From assembly GCF_002813755.1 (NCBI RefSeq), contig NZ_CP018061.1:1416001-1480000 (forward strand): DNA of 64,000 bases. The letters run 5' to 3'. The position numbers were made by a program, and so were the translations under genes. The notes beneath the pieces are model-generated. The model was not told where the DNA came from. It did not search any database and saw nothing but the letters and a program-made list of their open reading frames with translations. Below are positions 8,534 through 18,186 of the stretch, piece after piece. Positions within the stretch are counted from its first letter, which is position 1, and every line of letters starts with the position of its first letter. This stretch comes from Enterococcus mundtii. Lineage in GTDB: Bacteria > Bacillota > Bacilli > Lactobacillales > Enterococcaceae.

Positions 8534-9998
8534 TGTAATTCACTCTTTCTTCTGTCATTAAAAGACGTTTGATTGGTTTTCCGGTCGCAGTTTTTGGAAT
8601 TTCAGAGACACAGTAGATTTTAGTAGGATGCTTGTAACGTGCTAATGGCGCTAATAGCTCTGTGATTTCTCTATCAGTAAGGGGTTCATTCAATCGCACA
8701 TAAGCCACAGGAGTTTGTCCCCACGTTTCATCCCAAGTGCCTACGACAGCGACCTCCGCAATTTTATTGCAAGTTAAAAGTACTCGCTCGATTTCAACTG
8801 GGAAAATATTCTCTCCCCCCGAAATAATACGTTCACTCATGCGACTGACAATATAAAGATAATCCTCTTCATCAAGGTACCCCCAATCGCCAGTGTGAAA
8901 CCAACCATCCTCTGTCCAAGAATCCGGATTGACGCAATTCAAATAGTGGTCGATGATCGATGGCCCTTTGACTAAAATCTCTCCCATTTGATCTGAATTC
9001 TTATCTTTTTGAATACGGATCGATACCTCAGACAAAGCTTTACCAGAAGAACCGGTTTTTGCTCCGAATGACTCCGGAGAAAGGGCGACGATCTGTGAAC
9101 AGGTTTCTGTCATGCCATAAGAAAGCATCACAGGCACCTGTTTTTCCATACATGCTTGCATGACTCGTCTTTCTCCCGGCCCTCCCCCTAATAATACTTT
9201 TTTGAATGAGGGAGCATAACCACTTTCTGGGATCAATGGTTCAAGGTCTTTCAACATTTTGCTGACCAAAGAAATATAGTTGCCACTTCCATTTGCTAAA
9301 AGTTGATGGACTTGTTGAGGAGAGAATCCCTGCAACAGAGTCACTTGGATGCCTAAAGCAAGTGAGCGTAATAAAATAGATAAGCCACTAATGTGATAGA
9401 GTGGCACACAGCAGATCCAGCTATCTGAACGATCTACTTCTAAACTTAGCGCAGTCGCTTGGCTACTCGCATAGTGATTGGCAAATGTTTGCGGTACGCC
9501 TTTCGGTTTACCTGTCGTTCCAGAAGTATACATGATTGATGCGATTGACGCTTCTTGATACCCCTCATCAAACCAATCCTTCGGCTGTAGAACGTGTAAT
9601 TCCGAAGGATCGGGAAATGAATACCAAGTGATTTGTTCGTTGACCGCTAATTTTTTGGCGGAAATAAGAATAAATGTCCCTGCATCTGCCATCTGTTCAC
9701 TGATCTCATTCGTTGTCAAGCGTGTATTGACAAACTGGATCTCTTTTCCTAATTCCCATAATGCTAAGATCGATAAATAGCCATCTAGATCATTTTCACA
9801 ATACAAGGCAACTCGTTCACTCGCTTTGGGTAATATTCGATGATAATACTCTGCAAAACTCTGAACGTGGGAAGTCAGTTCGCGAAAAGACAAACATTGA
9901 TCGTTCCACTGACAAGCTGGTGCATCTGGATGAAGCATTGTTTGTTTTTGCAACCAGCTATTAGGTTGAGGTTTAAGGGAACTTAGGGAATTGGTCAA
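8514..9998 (-). CDS. menE: o-Succinylbenzoate-CoA ligase
   Basis: An acyl-CoA synthetase that activates o-succinylbenzoate. It has the ATP-binding P-loop [16 protein letters not shown], the [11 protein letters not shown] segment, the hinge [10 protein letters not shown] and the C-terminal [11 protein letters not shown] lysine. The start is uncertain: the frame is open back to 10076 inside menB, but family members begin close to NSWLQKQ, so the TTG at 9998 (494 residues) is preferred although its ribosome site (AGAGAA) is weak. It overlaps the menB end. Confidence 0.9.
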   Translation of the reverse strand: MTNSLSSLKPQPNSWLQKQTMLHPDAPACQWNDQCLSFRELTSHVQSFAEYYHRILPKASERVALYCENDLDGYLSILALWELGKEIQFVNTRLTTNEISEQMADAGTFILISAKKLAVNEQITWYSFPDPSELHVLQPKDWFDEGYQEASIASIMYTSGTTGKPKGVPQTFANHYASSQATALSLEVDRSDSWICCVPLYHISGLSILLRSLALGIQVTLLQGFSPQQVHQLLANGSGNYISLVSKMLKDLEPLIPESGYAPSFKKVLLGGGPGERRVMQACMEKQVPVMLSYGMTETCSQIVALSPESFGAKTGSSGKALSEVSIRIQKDKNSDQMGEILVKGPSIIDHYLNCVNPDSWTEDGWFHTGDWGYLDEEDYLYIVSRMSERIISGGENIFPVEIERVLLTCNKIAEVAVVGTWDETWGQTPVAYVRLNEPLTDREITELLAPLARYKHPTKIYCVSEIPKTATGKPIKRLLMTEERVNYIEYQIR

Positions 9999-10788
9999 AA
10001 TCAGGTTCTCTTTTTTCTTTAAATGCGTCGCGCCCTTCTTGTGCTTCATCCATGGTGTAATATAAAAGCGTCGCATCTCCGGCCAATTGTTGGATACCTG
10101 CTAAGCCATCTGTATCTGCGTTCATTGCCGCTTTGATCATTCGTAGAGCTAGCGGGCTTTTCTTCAACATCTCTTCTGCCCACTCAATCGTCACGTCTTC
10201 CACTTGTTCGATTGGTACGACCGTATTGATCCAATTCATTGCCAATGCTTCTTCAGCACTATATTGCTTCGTCATGAACCAAACCTCTTTCGCTTTTTTA
10301 TGTCCTACGACCCGAGCTAAGTAACCTGAGCCATATCCACCATCGAAGCTACCAACGTTAGGCCCTGTTTGACCAAATTTCGCATTTTCCGCTGCGATTG
10401 TGATATCACACACAAGTTGTAAGACATTGCCCCCACCGATCGACCAACCTTTGACCATCGCGATCACTGGTTTAGGAATAACTCGGATCAACCGTTGCAA
10501 GTCTAATACATTCAAACGTGGAATTTGGTCTTCACCAACATACCCACCATTTCCTCGAACTTTCTGATCACCACCTGAACAGAATGCTTTGTCACCAGCT
10601 CCTGTCAAAATGATAACACCGATATCTTGACGATCACGACTGATTGTAAAAGCTTCAATCATCTCAAAGACTGTTTTTGGTGTAAAAGCATTATGGACCT
10701 CTGGGCGATTGATTGTTATCTTAGCAATCTTCCCATATTGTTCAAATAGGATCTCATCGTATTCCTTGATTGTTTTCCATTCTCTCAT
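9973..10788 (-). CDS. menB: 1,4-Dihydroxy-2-naphthoyl-CoA synthase
   Basis: A 271-residue crotonase-fold enzyme that closes the second ring to give DHNA-CoA. It carries the oxyanion loop segments CSGGDQ and [10 protein letters not shown], the conserved [19 protein letters not shown] stretch and the C-terminal [12 protein letters not shown] tail diagnostic of MenB. AGGAGG sits seven bases before the ATG. It is the first gene of the six-gene operon; a TATAAT -10 lies about 30 bases upstream (10819-10824). Confidence 0.95.
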   Translation of the reverse strand: MREWKTIKEYDEILFEQYGKIAKITINRPEVHNAFTPKTVFEMIEAFTISRDRQDIGVIILTGAGDKAFCSGGDQKVRGNGGYVGEDQIPRLNVLDLQRLIRVIPKPVIAMVKGWSIGGGNVLQLVCDITIAAENAKFGQTGPNVGSFDGGYGSGYLARVVGHKKAKEVWFMTKQYSAEEALAMNWINTVVPIEQVEDVTIEWAEEMLKKSPLALRMIKAAMNADTDGLAGIQQLAGDATLLYYTMDEAQEGRDAFKEKREPDFDQFPKFP

Positions 10789-10874
10789 TTCTATCTCCTC
10801 CTAAAATTCATTAAATTTATTATACACAAGAAAAAAGAAAACGTTTGAGTATCTTAAAATAAATTTAGAATTTC

Positions 10875-10883
10875 TGTTATACT
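10875..10883 (+). promoter_or_regulatory. Extended -10 promoter of the thioesterase gene
   Basis: TGTTATACT is an extended -10 (TGn plus TATACT) 27 bases before the start codon; the -35 (TTAAAA, 18 bases upstream) is poor. The men operon promoter faces the other way in the same 120-base gap. Confidence 0.45.
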
Positions 10884-10910
10884 AAAAAAAAACAAGATTG
10901 GAGCATACCT

Positions 10911-11270
10911 ATGGATCTATTACAATATCTTGGAATCGAAATACTATCCGTCAGTTCAAAAGAAGTCCAATTGACTTTTGCAATTGAAGAAAAGCATCAC
11001 CAACCTTATGGCTATTTGCATGGAGGAATCAATGCTGTATTGATCGAAACGGCTTGTAGCATTGGGGCTAACGAATATTTACAAGCCCCCCACTTTGCTG
11101 TAGGGATCGATCTGCAAGTCCAACATTTAAATAAAGCCTCTACAGGTACCTTGAAAGTGGTCGCACATCCTGAGAAAGTCGGGAAAACTATTCACTTTTG
11201 GCAGGCAACGGTTTATTTAGATAATGATTTGAAAATCGCCACTGGCCAATGCACTTTGCTGGTCAATTAA
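10911..11270 (+). CDS. menI: Hotdog-fold thioesterase, probable DHNA-CoA hydrolase
   Basis: A 119-residue PaaI/YbgC-type hotdog thioesterase. The HGGINAVLIETACS segment carries the catalytic acid region and the substrate-tunnel motif, and the length is typical. It is transcribed divergently from menB, and the pathway needs a DHNA-CoA thioesterase right after MenB, so this role is the likeliest. The family is promiscuous, and a general acyl-CoA hydrolase cannot be excluded from sequence. Confidence 0.75.
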   Translation: MDLLQYLGIEILSVSSKEVQLTFAIEEKHHQPYGYLHGGINAVLIETACSIGANEYLQAPHFAVGIDLQVQHLNKASTGTLKVVAHPEKVGKTIHFWQATVYLDNDLKIATGQCTLLVN

Positions 11271-11435
11271 CTCTTATAAGGAAAATTAAAAAAAGATTGA
11301 ACCAGCTCTAAAAATCTCATTCTTTGTTCCATTTCATAATTGTTTTTATTGATTGGTGTCCACTATTTCGACCCATTTTAGCTTTGAACGATTCATTATA
11401 AATTTAGGTTTATCTAACTTTCTTTTTCAACTTTG

Positions 11436-11464
11436 TTAACTTTTATACAAAATTAATGTATAAT
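11436..11464 (+). promoter_or_regulatory. Promoter of the YitT-family gene
   Basis: TTAACT (11436-11441) and TATAAT (11459-11464) are separated by 17 bases and lie 40 bases before the start codon. The rest of the 234-base gap after the thioesterase is AT-rich with no other recognisable element. Confidence 0.55.
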
Positions 11465-11504
11465 GAGAATAGTTGGAAATAAATGTATAGTAGGAAGTGG
11501 ATAA

Positions 11505-12353
11505 ATGAAACACGGTAGAAATATAATTTGGACATACATTAAAATAGTGTTTGCTTTAACTATTTTAGCTATCAGTATCAACATGTTTTTAGGTCCGCAT
11601 CATATTGCAGCTGGTGGTGTAAGTGGACTTGGTATTTTACTTGAGTCAGCTTTAGGTTTGAACCGAGCAACAGTTATACTGGTTTTGAATATCATCATGT
11701 TGATCTTGGCCTTGATTTTTTTAGGCAAGAAACCTTTCTTTAAAGTATTATTTGGTAGTTTAGTCTTCCCAGCGATCATTGAGATCGTCCCAGAATATAT
11801 GATCACGCCGGATCGTCTCTTATCAGTCATTTTCGGTAGTGCGATCTTTGCTTTAGGTGTAGCTATCTTATACAAAAATAATTCATCTAGTGGCGGTACC
11901 ACGATCCCTCCCCTTATCTTCAAAAAATACTTCAATTTAAGTACTTCCATTGGACTTTTGTTGACCGATGCTGTCGTTGTTTCGTTAACCTTATTTGTTT
12001 TTGGATTTGATGAATTTCTCTATGCGATTCTGTCGATCGTAATTACATCCATCGTGATGAATTACATTGAAACAGGAACAAATCGTCAAAAATCGATCAT
12101 GGTGCTAAGCGAGAATCATCTTTTAGAAATCCACACACGTTTAAGTCAGGAGATTGGACGAGGGTTCACGATCCTAGAAGCTAGAGGCGGTTATAGTAAT
12201 CTATCAAAAGAAGTGTTATTGATGGTCGTAACTGACCAAGAATTTTCTAAAGTCAAACCGATAATTGAAGAAATCGATCCGAATGCTTTTGTCATCGTCA
12301 ATAGTGTAGCAGAAGTCATGGGTAGTGGATTTACGTACCATCCGATCGAATGA
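11505..12353 (+). CDS. YitT family membrane protein (DUF161 / DUF2179)
   Basis: A 282-residue polytopic membrane protein with about five or six hydrophobic segments in the first 190 residues, including the family signature GPHHIAAGGVSGLGI and NNSSSGGTT, followed by a soluble C-terminal DUF2179 domain (GRGFTILEARGGYS). The function of the YitT family is not established; transporter-like roles are only proposed. The gene stands alone between its own promoter and terminator. Confidence 0.85.
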   Translation: MKHGRNIIWTYIKIVFALTILAISINMFLGPHHIAAGGVSGLGILLESALGLNRATVILVLNIIMLILALIFLGKKPFFKVLFGSLVFPAIIEIVPEYMITPDRLLSVIFGSAIFALGVAILYKNNSSSGGTTIPPLIFKKYFNLSTSIGLLLTDAVVVSLTLFVFGFDEFLYAILSIVITSIVMNYIETGTNRQKSIMVLSENHLLEIHTRLSQEIGRGFTILEARGGYSNLSKEVLLMVVTDQEFSKVKPIIEEIDPNAFVIVNSVAEVMGSGFTYHPIE

Positions 12354-12390
12354 TGTCCCAATTAAAATGAACGGCCTATTCCTATAAAAA

Positions 12391-12437
12391 AGTCTACTCT
12401 TGGTTTTTATTCATAAATCAGGAGTAGACTTTTTTTC
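12391..12437 (+). terminator. Terminator of the YitT-family gene
   Basis: An AGTCTACTC / GAGTAGACT stem with a long loop followed by seven T. Confidence 0.75.
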
Positions 12438-12450
12438 AAAACAAGTTAGT

Positions 12451-12479
12451 TGCTCTACCTAAATAAATTGTGTACAATT
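12451..12479 (+). promoter_or_regulatory. Promoter of ohr
   Basis: TTGCTC (12451-12456), a 17-base spacer and TACAAT (12474-12479). The -10 is the left half of the OhrR-type operator. Confidence 0.6.
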
Positions 12480-12488
12480 TAATTGTAT
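12474..12488. promoter_or_regulatory. OhrR operator
   Basis: TACAATTTAATTGTA is a perfect inverted repeat (TACAATT-T-AATTGTA), the form known for OhrR boxes in Bacillus. It covers the ohr -10 hexamer, so a bound reduced OhrR dimer would block transcription until peroxide oxidises it. The ohrR gene lies directly downstream of ohr. Confidence 0.8.
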
Positions 12489-12515
12489 CAAATATAAAAA
12501 GAGGAGTGATTTTTA

Positions 12516-12926
12516 ATGAAAAAAATGTATTCAACAAAAATGATCAATACTGGCGGACGTTCTGGTGAAGTACACAGTCCAGATCACTCATTCGAGCTTA
12601 ACATTGCAGCTCCAGGTAAACGTGTAGAAGATGCAACAAATCCGGAACAATTGTTTGCCGCTGGCTTTAGTGCATGTTTCAACAGCGCACTAGACTTGAT
12701 CAAAACACAAAAAAATATTGACGGTGCATCAACAATCAGCGCTCAAGTGTCTCTATATGCAGAAAGTGAAATGAGTTTTGTGTTAGGCGTTGAGATCGAA
12801 GGTTCAGTTGAAGGTTTATCACTCGAAGAAACACAAGAATTACTAGAAGCTGCACATAAAGTTTGTCCTTATTCAAAAGCAATAGCTGGCAATATTGAAG
12901 TCACTTTGACAGCCGTAGAGAACTAG
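12516..12926 (+). CDS. ohr: Organic hydroperoxide resistance protein
   Basis: A 136-residue thiol peroxidase of the Ohr/OsmC family that reduces organic hydroperoxides. The two redox cysteines are at about residue 54 (FSACFNSAL) and 117 (HKVCPYSKA), with the conserved Arg (GGRSG) and Glu (NPEQLF) that activate the peroxidatic Cys. The short C-terminus and the NPEQLFAAG segment fit Ohr rather than OsmC. The OhrR-type operator and the adjacent ohrR gene confirm the assignment. Confidence 0.93.
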   Translation: MKKMYSTKMINTGGRSGEVHSPDHSFELNIAAPGKRVEDATNPEQLFAAGFSACFNSALDLIKTQKNIDGASTISAQVSLYAESEMSFVLGVEIEGSVEGLSLEETQELLEAAHKVCPYSKAIAGNIEVTLTAVEN

Positions 12927-12981
12927 ATTTTTTTAGAAAAAACAAGTATGCTATAAAGTAGCACATTAGGAGGTGGTCTAT

Positions 12982-13422
12982 TTGGAGGAGTTATTACTAA
13001 AAAATCAATTATGCTTTCCTTTATATGCCACCTCTAAAGAAATTACTCGTTACTATACGCCCTTGTTGAAGCCACTGGATCTTACTTATACGCAGTATCT
13101 TGTTTTACTTGTTTTATGGGAGAGAAAACAAATCACCATGAAGGAATTAGGAAAGATCTTGTGTTTGGATTCAGGAACTTTGACTCCCGTAATAAAGAAA
13201 TTAACTAGTAAGCAGTATATCACTCGTAAAAGAGATGATTCAGATGAACGAGTATCTATCCTATCTCTAACTGAACAAGGACTTTTGTTGCAAGAACAAG
13301 CAAAAGACATTCCAGAAAAGATCCTTGATTTTTTACCTTTAGATGAAGAAGAATTATCTATGCTACTTTACTTGACTAAAAAAATGCTTAAAAATTTTAA
13401 TAAAGAACAACACGCTCGGTAA
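12982..13422 (+). CDS. ohrR: MarR-family organic peroxide sensor repressor
   Basis: A 146-residue winged-helix repressor. Near the N-terminus NQLCFPLYA carries the single reactive cysteine of one-Cys OhrR proteins, and the DNA-binding part has LCLDSGTLTPVIKKL followed by the wing with RDDSDER. The open frame starts at a GTG (12973), but AGGAGG at 12968-12973 overlaps that codon, so the TTG at 12982, eight bases downstream, is the better start. A further Cys in GKILCLD is unusual but lies outside the sensing position. It is transcribed after ohr with a 55-base gap. Confidence 0.88.
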   Translation: MEELLLKNQLCFPLYATSKEITRYYTPLLKPLDLTYTQYLVLLVLWERKQITMKELGKILCLDSGTLTPVIKKLTSKQYITRKRDDSDERVSILSLTEQGLLLQEQAKDIPEKILDFLPLDEEELSMLLYLTKKMLKNFNKEQHAR

Positions 13423-13442
13423 TCACATTACCGAGTTTTTTT
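13415..13442 (+). terminator. Terminator of ohr-ohrR
   Basis: A CTCGGTAAT / ATTACCGAG stem with a three-base loop followed by TTTTTTT; it overlaps the last codons of ohrR. Confidence 0.8.
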
Positions 13443-13538
13443 CGCTTGATTGACCAGTTTATAAGAAAAGAGAATCATTTTATTAGTAATTTTTCCTTTA
13501 TCGTCTTAATATAGAATTAAACAAAGGAGGTTATTATA

Positions 13539-14513
13539 ATGTGTACATCTATTACTTACACAACAAACGATCATTATTTTGGACGGAATTTGGATTTAGA
13601 GATTTCTTATAATGAACAGGTGACGATCACTCCAAGAAATTTTCCTTTTGTTTATCGGAAAGCACCAAAACAAGAGTCTCACTATGCGATCATCGGTATG
13701 GCAGCAGTTGTAGATAACTACCCCCTCTATTATGATGCAACAAATGAAAAAGGTTTGAGTATGGCTGGTTTGAATTTCCCTGGAAATGCCCATTTTTTTG
13801 ACGAAGATGCCGAAAAGACCAATATCACACCATTTGAATTTATTCCTTGGATATTGAGTCAATGTAAAAACGTGGAAGAAGCTCGTACGTTATTAGCGGA
13901 TATCAATTTAGTCAACATCAATTTCAGTGAAGAACTACCGTTATCTCCTCTTCATTGGATATTAGCAGATCAAAAAACATCGATTGTTATTGAATCAGTT
14001 GCCGAAGGATTAAAAATTTATGATAATCCAATCGGTGTACTAACAAATAATCCAACCTTTGACTATCAATTATTTAATTTGAACAACTATCGGTCAGTCT
14101 CACCGACTACCCTTAAAAATCATTTCTCCGATGAACTTGATTTATCGGTCTATTCTCGCGGTATGGGCGGATTAGGTTTACCTGGAGATTTATCATCTGC
14201 TTCTCGTTTTGTCAAAGTTGCATTTACAAAATTAAATTCTGTCAAAGCAACGACTGAACAGGAAAGCGTTAGTCAATTCTTCCATATCCTAAAATCGGTC
14301 GAACAACAAAAAGGACTATGTGACGTTGGGAATGGTCAATTTGAGTATACGATCTATTCTTCTTGTTGCAATGTGGATAAAGGAATCTATTACTACACGA
14401 CTTACACAAATAGCCAAATTAATGCAGTCGATATGACGAAAGAAGATTTAGATAGTACAGAATTACTTACCTATCCATTGATTGAAGAAGAACAAGTCCA
14501 CTATGTTAACTGA
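13539..14513 (+). CDS. bsh: Bile salt hydrolase (choloylglycine hydrolase family)
   Basis: A 324-residue Ntn-hydrolase that cleaves the amide bond of glycine- and taurine-conjugated bile salts in the cytoplasm. The start MCTS places the nucleophile Cys at position 2 after Met removal; GRNLD supplies conserved Arg and Asp, LTNNP the active-site Asn and SSASRFVK the catalytic Arg. Length matches characterised enterococcal enzymes. Penicillin V acylase is the main alternative in this family; GLNFPGNA and the general fit to gut enterococci favour bile salts. Start supported by AAAGGAGG. Confidence 0.88.
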   Translation: MCTSITYTTNDHYFGRNLDLEISYNEQVTITPRNFPFVYRKAPKQESHYAIIGMAAVVDNYPLYYDATNEKGLSMAGLNFPGNAHFFDEDAEKTNITPFEFIPWILSQCKNVEEARTLLADINLVNINFSEELPLSPLHWILADQKTSIVIESVAEGLKIYDNPIGVLTNNPTFDYQLFNLNNYRSVSPTTLKNHFSDELDLSVYSRGMGGLGLPGDLSSASRFVKVAFTKLNSVKATTEQESVSQFFHILKSVEQQKGLCDVGNGQFEYTIYSSCCNVDKGIYYYTTYTNSQINAVDMTKEDLDSTELLTYPLIEEEQVHYVN

Positions 14514-14534
14514 TTATTAATCATTTTCTACGCA

Positions 14535-14571
14535 AAAATGCCTTGAAACATTCCGTTTCAAGGCGTTTTTT
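14535..14571. terminator. Bidirectional terminator between bsh and the LPxTG gene
   Basis: A GCCTTGAAAC / GTTTCAAGGC stem with a five-base loop, flanked by A-rich sequence on the left and TTTTTT on the right, between two convergent genes. Confidence 0.85.
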
Positions 14572-14585
14572 ACCTATTACAATCA

Positions 14586-15968
14586 TTAGTTGATTTTTCT
14601 AAAAGTAACCATACTCATTCCTGTGATCAGCAGACCAAATATCCATGTAAAGAAGCGATTGTGCTCGCCCGTTTTAGGTAATTGCTTCGTTGCTTCCTCT
14701 GTTGCTGTTGAAGAATTTTTATAATTAGCTGCTTGATTTGAAGAGTGAGCTATTTTTGTCATTGGTAGAATTTCTTTCGCATTTTCAGACGATTTTTTAT
14801 TTACCAGTACATCTGTCGTACCAACAGATGGAATTGATTGTTTTCGAATTTGAGACAATGGTTTTACTTGCTCAGGTATTGTGATCGTTGGATTGCTGCC
14901 TTCAGGGTGGATTTGTGGTTTAATCACTTCTTCACCACCATGTCCACCATTTCCATCTTCCTCGTTATCTCCTTCATAGTTTCCATTGTTCCCCTCTGGT
15001 TTATCCGGTTTTGCATCTGGATTCTCATCTGGATTATCCGGTGTCACATCAGGATTTCCATCCGGATTATCTGGCGTCACATCGGGATTTTCATCCGGAT
15101 TATCCGGTATCTCATCTGGATTTTCATCTGGATTATCCGGTGTCACATCGGGATTTTCATCTGGATTATCTGGCGTCACAACTGGGTTCTCGTCCGGATT
15201 ATCTGGTGTCACATCAGGATTTCCATCCGGATTATCTGGCGTCACATCGGGATTTTCATCCGGATTATCCGGTGTCTCATCTGGATTTTCATCTGGATTA
15301 TCCGGTGTCACATTGGGATTTTCATCCGGATTATCTGGCGTCACATCTGGGTTCTCGTCCGGATTGTCCGGTGTCACATCTGGATTTTCATCTGGATTAT
15401 CCGGTGTCTCGTCTGGGTTTTCATCTGGATTATCCGGTTTAGGATTTGGATTAGGATCTGGATCAGTCACGCCACCTGTTCCTCCCGCTTTTTGTTCAAC
15501 TGTTTGACATTGACTATATGGTGTCAAATGATGTCTATCTCCAGGTTGACCATCTGCCACCTTTACAGAGAATAAAGCAGGTCTATTGATTGGTTGTGTT
15601 AATGTAATATTAAACGTAAAAGTTGCTAGTTTGTTGTGGAATACAAGTGAAGATGGATCGTGTTCGATCTTCAATGCTGGATCAACGTTTTCAAATTGGA
15701 CAACAGACTGTAAAATCGGTTGAATATCCCCTGAATAAGTCACCAGTGCCTTCACCGTGATCGTCTCTCCTAGTTTAAGTCTCATAATACCAGAGTTTGC
15801 TGAAACATGTTCTTCTAAAAATTTGATTTGATTCACATTTGCCCAGACGGAATGAGAAGCTAGTTGAGCGACATCATTGCTAGGTTGTTCATCTGTCTGT
15901 GCAGCTTCGACTGGTACAGAAACACTACTCAGTAAAACAGAAGCAAAGAGAAGACTTAAATATTTCAT
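14586..15968 (-). CDS. LPxTG cell-wall protein with NPD-rich repeat stalk
   Basis: A 460-residue secreted protein. A signal peptide (about residues 1-22, ending PVEAA) is followed by a roughly 140-residue N-terminal domain I do not recognise, then 13 tandem 11-residue units of the type DNPDENPDVTP, a Gly/Glu linker, and the sorting signal LPKTG with a hydrophobic segment and a basic tail. The acidic, Pro-rich repeats probably form an extended stalk that presents the N-terminal domain. It is divergent from an Mga-like regulator, which is the likely activator. Function is unknown; an adhesin role is inferred only. Confidence 0.85.
   Translation of the reverse strand: MKYLSLLFASVLLSSVSVPVEAAQTDEQPSNDVAQLASHSVWANVNQIKFLEEHVSANSGIMRLKLGETITVKALVTYSGDIQPILQSVVQFENVDPALKIEHDPSSLVFHNKLATFTFNITLTQPINRPALFSVKVADGQPGDRHHLTPYSQCQTVEQKAGGTGGVTDPDPNPNPKPDNPDENPDETPDNPDENPDVTPDNPDENPDVTPDNPDENPNVTPDNPDENPDETPDNPDENPDVTPDNPDGNPDVTPDNPDENPVVTPDNPDENPDVTPDNPDENPDEIPDNPDENPDVTPDNPDGNPDVTPDNPDENPDAKPDKPEGNNGNYEGDNEEDGNGGHGGEEVIKPQIHPEGSNPTITIPEQVKPLSQIRKQSIPSVGTTDVLVNKKSSENAKEILPMTKIAHSSNQAANYKNSSTATEEATKQLPKTGEHNRFFTWIFGLLITGMSMVTFRKIN
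15012..15445 (-). repeat. 13 tandem 33-bp repeats coding for DNPDENPDVTP units
   Basis: Each unit encodes 11 residues. Variants include DETP, DEIP, NVTP, VVTP and DAKP endings and a Glu-to-Gly change in units 7 and 12. Units 5-7 and 10-12 share the same order of variants, suggesting a larger block was duplicated. The repeats leave long open frames on the opposite strand, which are artefacts of the periodic sequence. Confidence 0.9.
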
Positions 15969-16097
15969 GAGAATTCCTCCTATTTAATATCATTATCATG
16001 TTAAACATAAGATAATATAGATTGAGACGGAAGATTTACTGTTTTTTTGTGTAAAATAAAGAAATTTTCAGTAAAATTTTCAACCGGAGGAATTTCA

Positions 16098-17630
16098 ATG
16101 CAAACACAAGAAGCAATCAAAACGTTTTTATTAAAGAAGAAAAATGTAACAAAACTTGAGATTTTTCTTTTTTTAACTGAGCATCAGTTCTTTATCACCA
16201 CGCACTATCTAGCCGACCATTTTAAGATGTCTGATTCAAATTTTCTTTTATATCTTCATGAAATCGAACAGGACTTCCATGCTTTGGGCATAAATAATCT
16301 TGAAGTAGTGAAAAACAAAAAGTTTGTCAAAATTTCTTTGAACGATGCTGACCTTGCGAAGTGTTATTACGAATTATTTGGTAAATATTGTTTTGAATCA
16401 ACTAATTTTCAAATCATCGCTGCCTTACTTCGACAAAAAGTCAACTCAATGGTCACGATCAGCCAAATGACAAATTACAGTCCTTCATATCTCTATTCTA
16501 AAATGAAAGCAATCAACCAATTTTTAGCTTTATATGGAATCTCCTTCAAGTTTTCAAGTAAAGGAAAAAAAATAATCACTGGTAGTGAAGTTCAAATCCA
16601 ATATTGTTTTCTAGATGTCTATTGGACGATTTTTGCTAATACCTCCCTTCCCTATCACAAGGAAGAGCCAAAAAAAATCGAGTACACACTCCATGTCTTC
16701 TTCAAGAAAGAGTTATTGGATGGGATGAATGGTGGCGTCTTGGACAAGTTGTATCTTCTCTTAAAACTTTGCCAAGACAACTTTCCTATGACTTCTTTAG
16801 AAAATGTTCAAAAAGAATTAAGTCAGTTTAAGTATATTGATCTTTTGATTGAACCTGATGTGGATATTTTGAATCCTGATTTACCGATTTGTCGGGAACA
16901 ACGAATCATACTCAATTTATTAGCACGCCTAACGATTTCTCAGTTGGATAGTGAAGAGCAAAGTTTGACGCACTATCAAAGACTGTTAGCGATCGATTTT
17001 CCTTATTTGATTTATTCCAAGAAATTAGTTGAAGCATTCAGTCAGCGTTTCGCTTTAGAGCTACCTGAAAAACAAAAAAAGTTATATGCACTGTCCTTTA
17101 CGATCAATAAACTTCACAATACCTTTTTGGATAGCGAACAGCCAAATACGCCTTTACCGACTTTCTTACTTTATAAAGATCAGAAAAACTATGAACACTT
17201 AAAAAAAGTCGTAGCTGAATTTTATGAGAATTTCCGGCAAGAAAATTGGCATTACTTACCAGATTTTCTAGAAAAAGAAAATATTTCATGGGTAATCGAA
17301 GAATTACTCCATTTCTACGACCGTTTCAAAAAGCAACCACCGATCATCATCGGTGTGAATCATACGAAAGACTTTTATATCAGTAAAGATTTAATTGTTA
17401 AAATCGAACAAATTTTTTCAAAAGAGGCAATCGTCATCCAACGTTACTATATGGAACAATGCGATATCGTCATTAGTGATTGCCCGCTAAACCAGCTACC
17501 TGAGAGTATCAAAAAGATTTATTTGTTAAACGGCATCGTTCGTCCAGATGATTGGAAAAAGATGATTGCTCAGTTAGCTACCTTTATTTTTGAGATCAAA
17601 CAAGAACGTGACTACGCTGATTTTGATTGA
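16098..17630 (+). CDS. Mga-family transcriptional regulator
   Basis: A 510-residue stand-alone regulator. The N-terminal about 170 residues hold two helix-turn-helix regions (TTHYLADHFKMSDSNFLLYL and NYSPSYLYSKMKAIN); the middle resembles PRD-like regulatory domains and the C-terminus an EIIB-like fold, as in Mga/AtxA. The frame is open from 16047, but GGAGG lies eight bases before the ATG at 16098. It is divergent from the LPxTG repeat protein, the usual arrangement of Mga-like activators and their surface-protein targets. The specific target is inferred. Confidence 0.8.
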   Translation: MQTQEAIKTFLLKKKNVTKLEIFLFLTEHQFFITTHYLADHFKMSDSNFLLYLHEIEQDFHALGINNLEVVKNKKFVKISLNDADLAKCYYELFGKYCFESTNFQIIAALLRQKVNSMVTISQMTNYSPSYLYSKMKAINQFLALYGISFKFSSKGKKIITGSEVQIQYCFLDVYWTIFANTSLPYHKEEPKKIEYTLHVFFKKELLDGMNGGVLDKLYLLLKLCQDNFPMTSLENVQKELSQFKYIDLLIEPDVDILNPDLPICREQRIILNLLARLTISQLDSEEQSLTHYQRLLAIDFPYLIYSKKLVEAFSQRFALELPEKQKKLYALSFTINKLHNTFLDSEQPNTPLPTFLLYKDQKNYEHLKKVVAEFYENFRQENWHYLPDFLEKENISWVIEELLHFYDRFKKQPPIIIGVNHTKDFYISKDLIVKIEQIFSKEAIVIQRYYMEQCDIVISDCPLNQLPESIKKIYLLNGIVRPDDWKKMIAQLATFIFEIKQERDYADFD

Positions 17631-17766
17631 TCTTCACAGATACAATTAGTATCATGTAGCATTCTTACTATCTATCCCCTTGTTCACTGAACTTTCATGA
17701 GACTTGACACTATAGCTATTCTTTTTGAACAGTTCATTATATAATAATGGAAAAAGGAGCTTCTTT

Positions 17767-18117
17767 ATGACTGAACATCGAATTTTTACTATGCCTTTTT
17801 CTTCTGTCTATCCTCTTTATCTAAAAAAAGCAGAACGAAAAAATCGTACAAAAGAGGAAGTTAACCAAATCATTTATTGGTTGACCGGCTATGAACAAAC
17901 TAAATTAGAAGAACAGATCAAACTGGAAAAGGACTTCAAAACTTTCTTTGCTGAGGCACCGAGATTGAATCCTGACCGAAAATTGATCACTGGCGTCATT
18001 TGTGGTGTTAGAGTAGAAAATATTGAAGAGCCATTGATGCAAGAAATTCGTTATTTGGATAAGTTGATCGATGAGTTAGCCAAAGGAAAGAAAATGGAAA
18101 AAATCCTTAGAAAATAA
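17767..18117 (+). CDS. DUF2200 family protein
   Basis: A 116-residue soluble protein of the conserved DUF2200 family, recognised by [42 protein letters not shown] and the C-terminal [15 protein letters not shown]. No function is established. The frame opens at 17725, but AAAAAGGAGC ahead of the ATG at 17767 sets the start. The short inverted repeat TGAACAGTTCA at 17729-17739 upstream could be an operator. Confidence 0.8.
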   Translation: MTEHRIFTMPFSSVYPLYLKKAERKNRTKEEVNQIIYWLTGYEQTKLEEQIKLEKDFKTFFAEAPRLNPDRKLITGVICGVRVENIEEPLMQEIRYLDKLIDELAKGKKMEKILRK

Positions 18118-18186
18118 TGGAATTACTAGTTATTAGTTGGTTTATACATCAATAACCGTTAAAATAAAAAAAAGGAGATTATAATA

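Noticed and set aside
15012-15445. Considered as a CRISPR array because of regular short repeats.
   Set aside because: The repeats are contiguous, in frame and coding, with no spacers and no cas genes nearby.
14838-15575. Long plus-strand open frames across the LPxTG repeat array (up to 245 codons).
   Set aside because: They are produced by the 33-bp period on the opposite strand, have extreme repetitive composition and lack ribosome binding sites.
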